NCBI GenBank assembly: GCA_949289625.1
Contig: CASEPH010000112.1
Coordinates: forward strand, 1-23,475
Direction: 5' to 3'
Length of the DNA: 23,475 nt
DNA from: an uncultured Clostridia bacterium
GTDB lineage: Bacteria > Bacillota_A > Clostridia > Oscillospirales > Oscillospiraceae
Shown: positions 1-7,007 of the stretch, piece by piece
How the letters are laid out: every line of letters starts with the position of its first letter
Position numbering within the stretch: position 1 is the first letter of the stretch
The notes under the pieces: generated by a model
The model's input: only the letters and a program-made list of their open reading frames with translations
What the model was told of the DNA's origin: nothing
The model's database searches: none
Made by a program: the position numbers and the translations under genes

Positions 1-147
1 GGTGGGGTAGACTCCGGCGGTGTGATCCACAAAGTAGGGAGCGAACGTGGGATTGTTCCGCACGTCCTCGTCGGTGAGGTTCCGGGTCAGCTGGTGGACG
101 ATGGCCGCCACCATCTCCATGTGGCCCAGCTCCTCGGTACCTACAAA
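1..147 (-). pseudogene. Broken CotJC-like spore-coat manganese catalase fragment
   Basis: Read on the minus strand, positions 141 to 1 encode GTEELGHMEMVAAIVHQL, then a stretch ending FAPYFVDHTAGVYPT at the window edge. This is characteristic of the CotJC/manganese-catalase family; the EELGHxEM motif supplies Glu and His ligands of the di-manganese site. The C-terminal part continues beyond position 1. Upstream the family resemblance stops at about position 142: canonical members have a Thr-Asp-Ile before Gly-Thr-Glu-Glu, whereas here the frame reads FHFDPFV and meets a TGA (complement of 208-210) with no start codon between. The N-terminal third is therefore missing, which suggests a rearrangement or insertion junction. 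The family assignment is fairly secure; the cause of the truncation is inference. Confidence 0.7.
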
Positions 148-366
148 GGGGTCAAAATGGAACCCCAGACTGAAGCCGCCTGTGCTGCAAGGGATTCCAG
201 CCTTGTATCAGGCTCAAAATGAGAATGTGCCGATTCCCGGATACTTGTTTTCCATGGATCTGGAGCAGGAGGGAACCCGGCGTAAGGTGAAGCCCGTATG
301 GCAGGTGGATGTCTGTGTGGCACTACCTGATGATCGTGAGTTCAAGAAGGGAGGTGCTGCCCAATG
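142..366 (+). CDS. 3' fragment of an unrecognised plus-strand gene coupled to parB
   Basis: A plus-strand frame open through this stretch ends in TGA at 364-366, overlapping the parB start in an ATGA arrangement, which suggests translational coupling. The encoded C-terminal part includes PIPGYLFSMDLEQEG and ends DDREFKKGGAAQ. No family was recognised. To the left of about 142 the same frame runs antisense to the cotJC-like fragment and is not credible coding. The real gene therefore probably lost its 5' part at the junction. An internal ATG at 254 could give a 37-residue product but lacks a clear ribosome site. Part of it may be chance; its main support is the overlap with parB. Confidence 0.35.
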
Positions 367-1194
367 AACGAACAGGTGCGAAGCATTCCGATCTCCCAGT
401 TATACCCTTTTCAATACCACCCGTTCCATGTAAGGGATGATGAAGCCATGGCGGCTTTGTGTGGTTCCATTCAGGAGTATGGTATTCTCTCTCCGCTTCT
501 GGCCAGACCAGCAGGGGAGGGGTATGAGGTAATCTCTGGCCACCGCAGACGTCTGGCAGCCTTAAAACTGGGTCTGCTGGAACTGCCGGTGCTGATACGG
601 AGCATGACGGATGATGAGGCGGTGATTCTGATGGTGGACAGCAATATCCAGCGGGAGAACCTGTTGCCAAGCGAGAAAGCATTTGCCTACAAGATGAAAC
701 TGGAGGCGATGAAGCACCAAGGAAAGGTGACTTCGTGCAAAGACTGCACAAAGACAAGATCGGATGAAATGATTGCTCAAGAAGCTCATGTCAGTGCCAG
801 AACGATTCAGAATTATATCCGACTGACCTATCTCGTGAAACCTATTTTGGATCAGGTAGATGAAGGCCGCATCGCCTTTTCTCCGGCGGTAGAACTATCA
901 TTTATGTCGAGGCAGGAGCAGGCTGAACTATGGGACATCATGAACTCCGAGGATAGTACCCCGTCCCTATCCCAGGCAGTCCGTCTGAAAAAGCTATCGC
1001 AGAAAGGCGAGCTCACCCCGGAGCGCATCTATGAGATCATGAGAGAGGAAAAAGCCAATCAGAGAGAGCGAGTCCGTATTGATGTCAATCAACTGAGAAA
1101 ATACTTCCCTAAAGGCTATACCGCACTACAGATGGAAAAGAAAATATTGCAATTATTGGAAGAGAATTATCAAAACAATTTAGTAATTAAATAG
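364..1194 (+). CDS. parB: ParB/Spo0J-family DNA-binding protein
   Basis: This 276-residue protein has the ParB order: an N-terminal ParB/Srx domain and a helix-turn-helix. The N-terminal domain begins with IPISQLYPFQYHPF and carries GHRRR at residues 59-63, the CTP/phosphate-binding signature of the family. QRENLLPSEKAFAYKMKLEA follows, typical of the arginine-rich and helical linker. The helix-turn-helix lies at about residues 133-155 (SDEMIAQEAHVSARTIQNYI). ParB proteins load at parS sites and act in segregation or transcriptional control. The start has GGGAGGTG seven bases upstream. No complete ParA gene is in the window; the broken gene upstream could have been a partner but is not recognisable. 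A terminator follows at 1289-1319. Family assignment is strong; a role in element stability or regulation is inference. Confidence 0.93.
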   Translation: MNEQVRSIPISQLYPFQYHPFHVRDDEAMAALCGSIQEYGILSPLLARPAGEGYEVISGHRRRLAALKLGLLELPVLIRSMTDDEAVILMVDSNIQRENLLPSEKAFAYKMKLEAMKHQGKVTSCKDCTKTRSDEMIAQEAHVSARTIQNYIRLTYLVKPILDQVDEGRIAFSPAVELSFMSRQEQAELWDIMNSEDSTPSLSQAVRLKKLSQKGELTPERIYEIMREEKANQRERVRIDVNQLRKYFPKGYTALQMEKKILQLLEENYQNNLVIK

Positions 1195-1288
1195 GGAAAA
1201 CAGCCATTCCTCTGGACGTATCATATTGTGCTATCGGTAGAGTGAGGCTAGTATTGATAATCTCTTTTGACAAACTAAATTAGAGAAA

Positions 1289-1319
1289 AAAGCCCAGAGA
1301 CCATTGCTCTCTGGGCTTT
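1289..1319. terminator. Bidirectional intrinsic terminator between parB and the zinc-ribbon gene
   Basis: AAAGCCCAGAGA (1289-1300) pairs perfectly with TCTCTGGGCTTT (1308-1319) around a seven-base loop. A-rich sequence precedes it and T-rich sequence lies in the 3' arm, so it can end transcription from parB on the plus strand and from the convergent 54-aa gene on the minus strand. The rest of 1195-1390 shows no supported gene. Confidence 0.85.
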
Positions 1320-1390
1320 CCATATGTAGTCTATATAATGAAGTAGGGGGGGCAGGTCATGAATTGGGCCGATATGTTCTGGTTTTCAAA

Positions 1391-1555
1391 CTATTTTGAA
1401 GAAGTTTCTTCCCAAAGAGTTTCTTTATCCCGACTTATGTAGTCATCTTCTTCGGCTTCCGTTGCCGGACGGATCGTGGCCTTCCCGCAGTCAGGACAGG
1501 TCTCCTCAGATGTTCTGGGGAATATATAGTGGCAATTATCACAAGTATATAACAT
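1391..1555 (-). CDS. 54-aa zinc-ribbon (two CxxC) mini-protein
   Basis: The minus strand reads from ATG at 1555 to TAG at 1391-1393. The protein begins MLYTCDNCHYIF, continues through ETCPDCGKATIRPAT and ends in an acidic tail. The two CxxC knuckles (C5/C8 and C20/C23) would bind one zinc in a rubredoxin-like or zinc-ribbon fold. Very similar short proteins are, from memory and unchecked, common in clostridial ICEs beside the gene that follows here. A sigma-70-type promoter lies directly upstream, and the gene converges on the parB terminator, so it is a separate monocistronic unit opposite to its neighbours. Function is unknown; protein-protein or nucleic-acid binding is plausible. The ribosome site (GCGAGG) is weak. 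Confidence 0.75.
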   Translation of the reverse strand: MLYTCDNCHYIFPRTSEETCPDCGKATIRPATEAEEDDYISRDKETLWEETSSK

Positions 1556-1562
1556 TTTTAGT

Positions 1563-1610
1563 AAGCCTCGCTTTCGTGTTTATCAGTGTAGCACGGAGCG
1601 TGGCTTTTTT
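1563..1610 (+). terminator. Terminator-like hairpin just upstream of the 1638 gene
   Basis: AAGCCTCGCTTTCGTG (1563-1578) pairs with CACGGAGCGTGGCTT (1592-1606) with one mismatch and a small bulge, and T1605-T1610 follow. The hairpin lies about 27 bases before the start codon at 1638, so plus-strand transcripts entering the next gene from upstream would meet it. It may insulate or attenuate that gene. Confidence 0.5.
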
Positions 1611-1613
1611 CAA
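1585..1613 (-). promoter_or_regulatory. Sigma-70-type promoter for the 54-aa zinc-ribbon gene
   Basis: On the minus strand TTGAAA (complement of 1608-1613) and TACACT (complement of 1585-1590) are separated by exactly 17 bases. They match the -35 consensus at 5/6 and the -10 consensus at 4/6. Transcription would start near 1578, giving a leader of about 22 bases before the ATG at 1555. The site overlaps the terminator-like hairpin of the plus strand. Confidence 0.55.
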
Positions 1614-1637
1614 TCTATCAGGAAGGAGGTCAGCGCA

Positions 1638-2705
1638 ATGAAGTGTCTGCTTAAATACCAGTGGGTCAAACTGCCACGAAATCAGTTGCCGCCCGGGAAG
1701 GGCATAATGGGTGCTTGGGCGCGTCTGGCCTCCCGTGCAGCCTTCCGAAGTGGGCAGGCGCACTACTGTCGTTACATCAATAAAATCAATGCTGGGGGCT
1801 GGGCAGGCGGCATTGTGGGCTTGAAAAGCATCCTGGCGGTCAAACGCCGGCAGCAAGCATTGAAGCTGATGAACGATCTTACAGCTCTCGGTTACATTTC
1901 ATATACGCTGGACACAAAGACAAAGAAACTGAACTACCAGGTCACAGACTGGGTAATAAAATGCTCTGGAGAGCCCTGTATGGGCCGTGAGGCCGTTTAT
2001 GCGACAGAGGGATATGGGTTCCTCTGCTTGCCCAGAAACATCACACAGAGGCTTGTAGAGCGGCATTATCAATTTGCTGAGTCAGACGCATGGCTGGATC
2101 TCTGGTGCCACACAATTTGGCAGGAGCCGAGCAATGCGTTTTCTCATTTGGCGCCAGCTGTCCAATTTGGCCAGTACGGCGCCGTTTTGACACTGGAATC
2201 CCTTGGCAGGCGCTGGGGATGGGAAAAGACGAAGGTTTGGCGCTTTTTCAAAAAACATGCGGATGCCTTCCCGCTGTATAAGCTGCCAGGCTCTTTCGGT
2301 TGCCTCATCTTCAATGCAGGCTATCCAATCGGAGAACAATTCTCCCTGCCGTCCCAGGACGAAGTTGAGCGTATTTTACACGAAATACGCATAAAGGACA
2401 CCAATGCGCACAGCCAGCAGACAAGCGATCATGCTCGCATCTGCAAACTGGTCACCTGGTACAGCCGTGCCGTGCTGTCCCAAGAGCAGGCGAATGGCCG
2501 TGTTGCACCTGCGGACTGCAATATTACGCGCGCGTATTTTTCTCCGTGTAAGATTTTAGAGTATGTTTGGGAGGACTGCCAAGGGATTTCTTCTGTGATG
2601 CCAAACTTTGAATTTTTCTGCGGGACCACGCCACGAGCCGGGCCTGCTGATCAGAACGATGGAGGTATTGAAAATGGCAGATTTGAAGGCATTCCTTTGT
2701 GGTGA
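1638..2705 (+). CDS. Conserved ICE protein, putative winged-helix DNA-binding protein
   Basis: This 355-residue soluble protein begins MKCLLKYQWVKLPRNQLPPG and is preceded by a strong AGGAAGGAGGTC site. I recognise it as a type of hypothetical protein that recurs in clostridial ICEs beside the CxxC mini-protein and ParB, but I know of no assigned function. Visible features are basic helical segments (LKSILAVKRRQQALKLMNDL), followed by GYISYTLDTKTKKLNYQVTDWV, which resembles a helix plus beta-wing. A second such segment is LESLGRRWGWEKTKVWRFFK, which again looks like a winged helix and is typical of replication-initiation or regulatory proteins. There is no signal peptide or membrane segment. 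Its 3' end overlaps the next gene by 32 bases, indicating co-translation. A DNA-binding role is inference. Confidence 0.8.
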   Translation: MKCLLKYQWVKLPRNQLPPGKGIMGAWARLASRAAFRSGQAHYCRYINKINAGGWAGGIVGLKSILAVKRRQQALKLMNDLTALGYISYTLDTKTKKLNYQVTDWVIKCSGEPCMGREAVYATEGYGFLCLPRNITQRLVERHYQFAESDAWLDLWCHTIWQEPSNAFSHLAPAVQFGQYGAVLTLESLGRRWGWEKTKVWRFFKKHADAFPLYKLPGSFGCLIFNAGYPIGEQFSLPSQDEVERILHEIRIKDTNAHSQQTSDHARICKLVTWYSRAVLSQEQANGRVAPADCNITRAYFSPCKILEYVWEDCQGISSVMPNFEFFCGTTPRAGPADQNDGGIENGRFEGIPLW

Positions 2706-3300
2706 ACTGCCGAATCATGAGAATATGCTCCAAAATGAGCAGCTGCGCGATTTGCTGGAGCGTAGGGGGATCGTAGAGGATCCCGATATTCCGAATGCAA
2801 AAGCCCGGCTTGCGGAGCAGGAACTTCGCCGGAATATGTATCACAACACACAAGTCATGCTCAAGCACTATCGGGACATAGTATGGGCCTTGGAGTGTTT
2901 TCCCAGTGAGGTCGCCCAGGAGCTGGATCAGCCACTGAAGGATCTGGATGCGCTGCTCAGCGTGGTGGATACCCAGGTGGCGTTAGGCAATGCAAAACTT
3001 GAGCATCGTCTGCTCAGCATTCGGAAATCTCGCCTTCTGCTGGACCGGATCAATGAGGCTCTGACTGTCCTGCGCCATAAGCCGGGCAACGGAGAACTGA
3101 TGTATAATATCATCTTCCAGACATTCATCACACCGGACAAGCCCAGCCATACGGATATTCTGTACCGACTGGACATCTCGGAGCGCCACTATTACCGACT
3201 TCGTCAGCAGGCAGTCAATATCCTCTCCATCCGTCTGTGGACGGCACCAGTTGGCTGCCTGGATGCATGGCTGGAACTGCTGACGCTGCTGGAGGGGTAA
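2674..3300 (+). CDS. Putative sigma-like/phage-type transcriptional regulator
   Basis: The ATG at 2674 has GGAGG at 2661-2665 with eight-base spacing; an upstream in-frame ATG at 2659 lies before this site and is less likely. The 208-residue product is largely helical. Its middle part (about residues 65-120) resembles the coiled region of DUF1492/ArpU-type phage regulators. The C-terminal part contains HTDILYRLDISERHYYRLRQ, a good helix-turn-helix of the sigma-region-4 type. Such proteins control late genes in phages and mobile elements. The gene overlaps the previous one by 32 bases and lies immediately upstream of the leader and hairpin before the transfer operon, so it could control transfer. 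The fold is reasonably supported; the target is inference. Confidence 0.7.
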   Translation: MADLKAFLCGELPNHENMLQNEQLRDLLERRGIVEDPDIPNAKARLAEQELRRNMYHNTQVMLKHYRDIVWALECFPSEVAQELDQPLKDLDALLSVVDTQVALGNAKLEHRLLSIRKSRLLLDRINEALTVLRHKPGNGELMYNIIFQTFITPDKPSHTDILYRLDISERHYYRLRQQAVNILSIRLWTAPVGCLDAWLELLTLLEG

Positions 3301-3369
3301 TGTCCGACTTTATGGCATAAAAATGGCAGAAAATTGGCAAGGTTGGTGCGGATGACAGGAGGAGTGCAG

Positions 3370-3405
3370 ATGTGCTATCCTGTTATTGTCCAAAACTGGA
3401 CCTGA
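3370..3405 (+). promoter_or_regulatory. Possible 11-residue leader peptide before the transfer operon
   Basis: An ATG at 3370 with an excellent GGAGGAG site (3358-3364) opens the short frame MCYPVIVQNWT, which stops at TGA 3403-3405. The frame ends ten bases before the strong hairpin at 3415. A translated mini-ORF next to a terminator-like structure upstream of structural genes is the layout of a translational attenuator. The frame is too short for coding statistics, so this rests on its ribosome site and position only. Confidence 0.4.
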
Positions 3406-3414
3406 CGGCAAGAG

Positions 3415-3458
3415 GCCGCCTTGAAGCGATTAGAAGAGGTCGCTTTGAGGCGGCTTTT
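3415..3458 (+). terminator. Strong intrinsic terminator or attenuator before the transfer operon
   Basis: GCCGCCTTGAAGCGA (3415-3429) pairs over its full 15 bases with TCGCTTTGAGGCGGC (3440-3454), using two G-U pairs. The run of T at 3454-3458 follows. The loop is TTAGAAGAGG. It lies 33 bases before the pilin start codon at 3491, so it either ends the upstream regulator operon or acts as an attenuator for the transfer operon. Confidence 0.8.
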
Positions 3459-3490
3459 TGCTGCCAATACTACGAAAAGGAGGGAAGCAA

Positions 3491-3871
3491 ATGGCAAAGG
3501 ATGAGAGCAGGCGGAACCGCTGTGTAGAGGTGTCCAAGAAACTGCGCAACGGGTTCCAGATGGTGGCAGTGTCCTGTTACATGATGGTGCTTTTCGCCCA
3601 GCCGGCAGCTGCAGCGGATACCATGTGGACAAGATTCTCCACCATTATCGCGGATGTCTATGGCGAGTTAGTGGGCATCTCCACCATCGTGGCTGTGACG
3701 GCGGCTGCGGTAGCCCTGCTGGTACGGATGATCTCCCGCAATGAGCGGGCAGTTGCCGAAGCGACCAGCTGGCTGAAGAGAATTGTCGTGACCTGGATTG
3801 TGCTCAATACCTTGGGCTTTGTGGTCGCATATCTGCAGCCGCTGATCCAGGGCGGTCAGTACACGCCCTAA
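3491..3871 (+). CDS. VirB2/TrbC-like conjugative pilin subunit
   Basis: The ATG at 3491 has AGGAGGG about six bases upstream; in-frame codons before it would place the start inside the terminator. The 126-residue product has a basic N-terminus, a hydrophobic segment (about residues 21-36) and a cleavage-like site after QPAAAA. Two further membrane segments follow (about residues 56-76 and 92-112), joined by a short basic cytoplasmic loop (RMISRNERAVAEATSW). A long signal peptide, two membrane helices and small size fit VirB2/TrbC pilins, or the small membrane proteins at this place in Tn1549-like elements. Being first in the operon agrees with that. The assignment rests on topology rather than a sequence signature. 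Confidence 0.7.
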   Translation: MAKDESRRNRCVEVSKKLRNGFQMVAVSCYMMVLFAQPAAAADTMWTRFSTIIADVYGELVGISTIVAVTAAAVALLVRMISRNERAVAEATSWLKRIVVTWIVLNTLGFVVAYLQPLIQGGQYTP

Positions 3872-3921
3872 ACCACACTGATTCCAGACAGGGCAAAATC
3901 AAAATTGAGGAGGATATGTCA

Positions 3922-4887
3922 GTGAAGAACAAAATCTTATCTGTCACCGCATCGCTCCTGCTTTTGACCATTCTGACACTGCCTGCGGGTGCGGTCAGCG
4001 TGGATGTGGCGGACCCGGATGCCATGTTGCCGGTCGATATTATCCTCGACCAGGACAACAAAGAGATCCGCAAGGTGTATGATCTCTCGCCCAACACCGA
4101 TCCCTCCACGCTTCCTATGGGACAGTTTGAGCGAGACGGCCTTCTGTATGAGTGCACTGATGTGCTGCGAGAGGTCATCATCGGCAGTGAGACACAGGTC
4201 GTCACACAGGAGGAAACGGTGGAAAGCGAAAAGAAGAACATGGACACGATCCTGTCCTTGCTGCCTCAAGAGAAAGAGGTCACCACAGAAGAGGGATTTA
4301 CCGGCACCCTCACGCTGGATCTGGACAGCATCAAGACAGAGGCGGCCGGCTATGGAAGCAGCACCCAGCCTGTCACGGCTACCAGAACCTACCCCAATCT
4401 TGCAAACCAGGATCTCAACCACCTGCCGAAAAGCATTACCGAAGGCGGCCGGACTCTGACGCTGCAGGATGTCCAGTGGCAGACAGACAACACCTACAAC
4501 GCCGATGATTATGAGATCGGCGACCGTTTTACCGCTGTCTGCACCTATGGCGGAAGCAAAAAGGTCAGCTATGTGACGGGATATACCACGACGGCGACCT
4601 ATTCGGGTGAGGTCTACCGCACCGGCGTCACAGTGATCCGTTATACCGTTATTTTTACCGGCACACCCGTAGAGCCTGTTGTTGATGAGCAGTCCCAGAG
4701 CGGTGGCCTGAACTGGCTGATGGTGGCCCTGCCTGTGCTGGCGGCCCTTGGCGCTGGCACCGGAGGAACATATCTTATTATGAAGCGAAAGGAGCGCAAG
4801 ACGTATGAGGAATTGCCTGAAAACAATGATGCTGCTGCTGGCCGTCACAGCGATGATGGCGACGCCGGCTCTGGCAGCGGATTATGA
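3922..4887 (+). CDS. Secreted, single-TM membrane protein of the transfer operon
   Basis: I chose the GTG at 3922 because GAGGAGG (3907-3913) lies eight bases before it; the ATG at 3916 is only two bases from that site. The 321-residue product starts MKNKILSVTASLLLLTILTL and has a signal peptide ending near PAGAVS. An extracellular domain of roughly 240 residues, beta-rich and Thr-rich, follows. A C-terminal membrane helix (GLNWLMVALPVLAALGAGTG) leads to a short basic and then acidic cytoplasmic tail. No family was recognised. It could be a surface or assembly factor of the pilus or of the following sortase module. Its last 83 bases overlap the sortase gene in another frame, so the disordered tail also carries that gene's signal-peptide code. 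Confidence 0.75.
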   Translation: MKNKILSVTASLLLLTILTLPAGAVSVDVADPDAMLPVDIILDQDNKEIRKVYDLSPNTDPSTLPMGQFERDGLLYECTDVLREVIIGSETQVVTQEETVESEKKNMDTILSLLPQEKEVTTEEGFTGTLTLDLDSIKTEAAGYGSSTQPVTATRTYPNLANQDLNHLPKSITEGGRTLTLQDVQWQTDNTYNADDYEIGDRFTAVCTYGGSKKVSYVTGYTTTATYSGEVYRTGVTVIRYTVIFTGTPVEPVVDEQSQSGGLNWLMVALPVLAALGAGTGGTYLIMKRKERKTYEELPENNDAAAGRHSDDGDAGSGSGL

Positions 4888-5590
4888 GTTTGGTGACTCC
4901 GAAGGTCCTATGTATGCGCCGCCCACCTCCGTTGATCAGGTTATCGTTGTTGGAGGTGGGGAGACGGAGAGCAGCAACATTGACCGCAGTAAAAACACCG
5001 CTGTTATCGCACCGCCCTTCGGCAGCCCGCAGTCGTATCTGCCCGGAGCGGGTACGGTTCTGATTCCTCAGACGAGTACATCCACAGGCAGCACCATCAG
5101 CGGAGAGACAATTTACCTCCCGCCGGCAGCCTACGATGACAGCACACCTTCGCAGGATACCAGCCAAAGCAGCAATAAGTTCACGCTGCCAGACGGGCTA
5201 TTTTACAATGACGGCAGTCTTGGAACGCTGAAGATTCCCGCTCTTGGGCTTTCCGTAAAGGTGTATGAGGACGAGAGCCTGGAAAGCCTTGCAAAAGGCG
5301 CCGGCCACTTTAAGTCCACATCCTGCTGGGCTGGAAATGTTGGGATCGCGGCGCACAACAGGGGAGTGGCCAACCACTTCGGTCAAATCCATACCTTGGA
5401 AAAGGGAGACCGGATTACCTACACCACGAAACTCGGTACCCGCACCTACGAAGTATTCTTTGTTGGACAGATCGAGGAGACGGATTTCTCCCGGCTTGGA
5501 CGGAGCGACGAGAACCTGATCACACTCATCACATGCGTCCGGAATGTGCCGGAACTGCGCTGGTGTGTGCAGGCACGGGAGGTCTCCTGA
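4805..5590 (+). CDS. Sortase-family enzyme with signal peptide (class D/B-like)
   Basis: This 261-residue protein starts with a signal peptide (MRNCLKTMMLLLAVTAMMAT, cleavage near PALAA). A Ser/Thr/Pro-rich linker of about 120 residues and a C-terminal sortase domain (about residues 135-261) follow. The catalytic triad can be read: His184 in IAAHNRG, Cys244 in TLITC and Arg252 in ELRWCVQA. GQIHTLEKGDRITY is the usual strand after the catalytic His. Sortases cut LPXTG-type motifs and join proteins to peptidoglycan or to pilins; the likely local substrate is the LPRTGY-ending adhesin at 7008. Most sortases keep an uncleaved N-terminal anchor, whereas this N-terminus looks cleavable. AAAGGAG lies about nine bases before the ATG, and the start lies 83 bases inside the upstream gene. 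Confidence 0.85.
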   Translation: MRNCLKTMMLLLAVTAMMATPALAADYEFGDSEGPMYAPPTSVDQVIVVGGGETESSNIDRSKNTAVIAPPFGSPQSYLPGAGTVLIPQTSTSTGSTISGETIYLPPAAYDDSTPSQDTSQSSNKFTLPDGLFYNDGSLGTLKIPALGLSVKVYEDESLESLAKGAGHFKSTSCWAGNVGIAAHNRGVANHFGQIHTLEKGDRITYTTKLGTRTYEVFFVGQIEETDFSRLGRSDENLITLITCVRNVPELRWCVQAREVS

Positions 5591-5659
5591 AAAAACATTT
5601 GCAAAACTGACCCCTTTCTGATGTAATGAAATCAAACACAAAGAAAAGGGGGAAACGGT

Positions 5660-6925
5660 ATGCATAAACTCTCTATTGCGCTGCTTGTCACTGCCATCGC
5701 ACTATCTCTGGCTTTGCCAGTTTTTGCTTCAGAAGATGTCAGCGACGAACTGGAAACCGCATCGCAGTACCTCAGCAGCCATGGGATCATGGTTGGAGAC
5801 GGAGAGGGGAACATGAACTTCAGTGCTCCTTTGACCCGAGCTCATCTGGCCACAATCCTTTCCCGCATCCATGGAGGGCCTACGCAGGTGGAGGATAATC
5901 AAGAGTTCTACATCGCTCAGTGCAAATTCCTGGATGTCCCGGACTGGGCCCGGCAGTATGCCGGATACTGTGCCTACCACGGCCTCATGGTCGGTTATGG
6001 GGGAAATGTGTTCGGTGCGGAGGATCATGTGACACCCTCAGCAGCCTGTACGGTGATCCTGCGGTATCTCGCACTGCCAGATTTAGAGTGGGACTATAAC
6101 AATGCTTGCAGTACCGCCTGCGACCTTGGATTGAGCACACCTGCCATTTCGCAAAAGGTCGAAATCTCACGCGGAGATCTAGCAATTATGCTCTATCGTG
6201 CATTGACCTGGAGCAACTTTCATGAGCCAACAGATGTAACGGAAGCATCCGTCTCCATCAGCAGTTACAAAGGAACTACTTTGGAGGTAGGAACCCGAAG
6301 CGGCCTGATTGTGTCCCCATCGGAGGAAGTCAAAGAACTTGTGTCCAGCAATCCAGATGTGATTACGGTGGAACAGGTATCTGGAAATTGGGTTGCAGTT
6401 GCAAAATCTCCTGGATCCGCAAGAATTTTCGCTGTCACAGCTGACGGAGAGCGGGGCAATCTCGTGATGATCGTACCGGGAGACACCGGAGGCTTGACGG
6501 ATCCGGGGACTGGAGCCGATTACTCGGACAATCTGGAGATCAGAGAGGAAATCCTTACCCTGGTCAATCAGGTTCGGCAGGAATACGGCCTGCCTGCAGC
6601 CCCGGCTGACCCGTCACTCATGGATGCTGCACAGGATTACGCAACACGCCGAAACACTTGGCATGACAGTCAAGAAGAGTGTGAACTGGTTCTTGCCCAC
6701 GGATATCCGCATGGATTCAATTGCAATCTTACGGTGTTCACCGGGGTGCCACCTGAAGAAGTTGCTCAGACCGCAGTAGAAAACTGGGCCAACTCTCCCG
6801 GACACCTTCAGGCGATGATTGATCCAAAGGCAGACAGTTTGGGTGTCGGTGTGGAGCGGTATAAGGGGGTGACTTACTGTTATCTGTTTGTCGGCATGTC
6901 CGGCACTATCAATCCATATGCATAA
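5660..6925 (+). CDS. SLH-Ig-CAP surface protein
   Basis: This 421-residue protein has a signal peptide (MHKLSIALLVTAIALSLALP, cleavage near VFAS). Three SLH-type modules follow at about residues 27-75, 92-140 and 145-185 (for example LTRAHLATILSRI and CKFLDVPDWARQYAGYC). A small beta-rich Ig-like/BIG2-type domain spans about 195-275, and a C-terminal CAP/SCP domain about 290-421. The CAP part shows ILTLVNQVRQEYGL at its start and NWANSPGHLQAMIDPK with the conserved His. The usual Gly-Glu-Asn motif is replaced by FNCNLTV. SLH modules bind secondary cell-wall polymers, so the protein should be non-covalently surface-bound. The ribosome site is AAGGGGGAAA. It sits between the sortase and the adhesin, suggesting a shared surface role. 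Confidence 0.85.
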   Translation: MHKLSIALLVTAIALSLALPVFASEDVSDELETASQYLSSHGIMVGDGEGNMNFSAPLTRAHLATILSRIHGGPTQVEDNQEFYIAQCKFLDVPDWARQYAGYCAYHGLMVGYGGNVFGAEDHVTPSAACTVILRYLALPDLEWDYNNACSTACDLGLSTPAISQKVEISRGDLAIMLYRALTWSNFHEPTDVTEASVSISSYKGTTLEVGTRSGLIVSPSEEVKELVSSNPDVITVEQVSGNWVAVAKSPGSARIFAVTADGERGNLVMIVPGDTGGLTDPGTGADYSDNLEIREEILTLVNQVRQEYGLPAAPADPSLMDAAQDYATRRNTWHDSQEECELVLAHGYPHGFNCNLTVFTGVPPEEVAQTAVENWANSPGHLQAMIDPKADSLGVGVERYKGVTYCYLFVGMSGTINPYA

Positions 6926-6937
6926 TCCCTTCAACAT

Positions 6938-6976
6938 GAAACGCCTTCCGGCAGAGATGCTGGGAGGCGTTTCTTA
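6938..6976 (+). terminator. Terminator-like hairpin between the CAP protein and the adhesin
   Basis: GAAACGCCT (6938-6946) pairs perfectly with AGGCGTTTC (6965-6973), followed by a short T-rich stretch (TTTCTTAT). The 18-base loop and weak T-tract suggest partial termination, reducing adhesin expression relative to upstream genes. Confidence 0.5.
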
Positions 6977-7007
6977 TGTAAAAATGAGCAAAAAGGAGTT
7001 TATCTGC

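Noticed and set aside
1195..1290. TTGACA at 1267 as a promoter
   Set aside because: No acceptable -10 box occurs at 16-18 bases and no gene follows before the terminator.
1360..1443. A 27-codon plus-strand ORF (MNWADMFWF...) after a TATAAT-like box
   Set aside because: It lies antisense to the CxxC mini-gene, has only a G-rich weak ribosome site and no -35 box; better explained as a shadow frame.
5600..5655. CCCCTTTCT / AGAAAAGGGG inverted repeat before the CAP gene
   Set aside because: The arms are imperfect and the loop is long; the second arm is largely the ribosome site, so it was not called a terminator.
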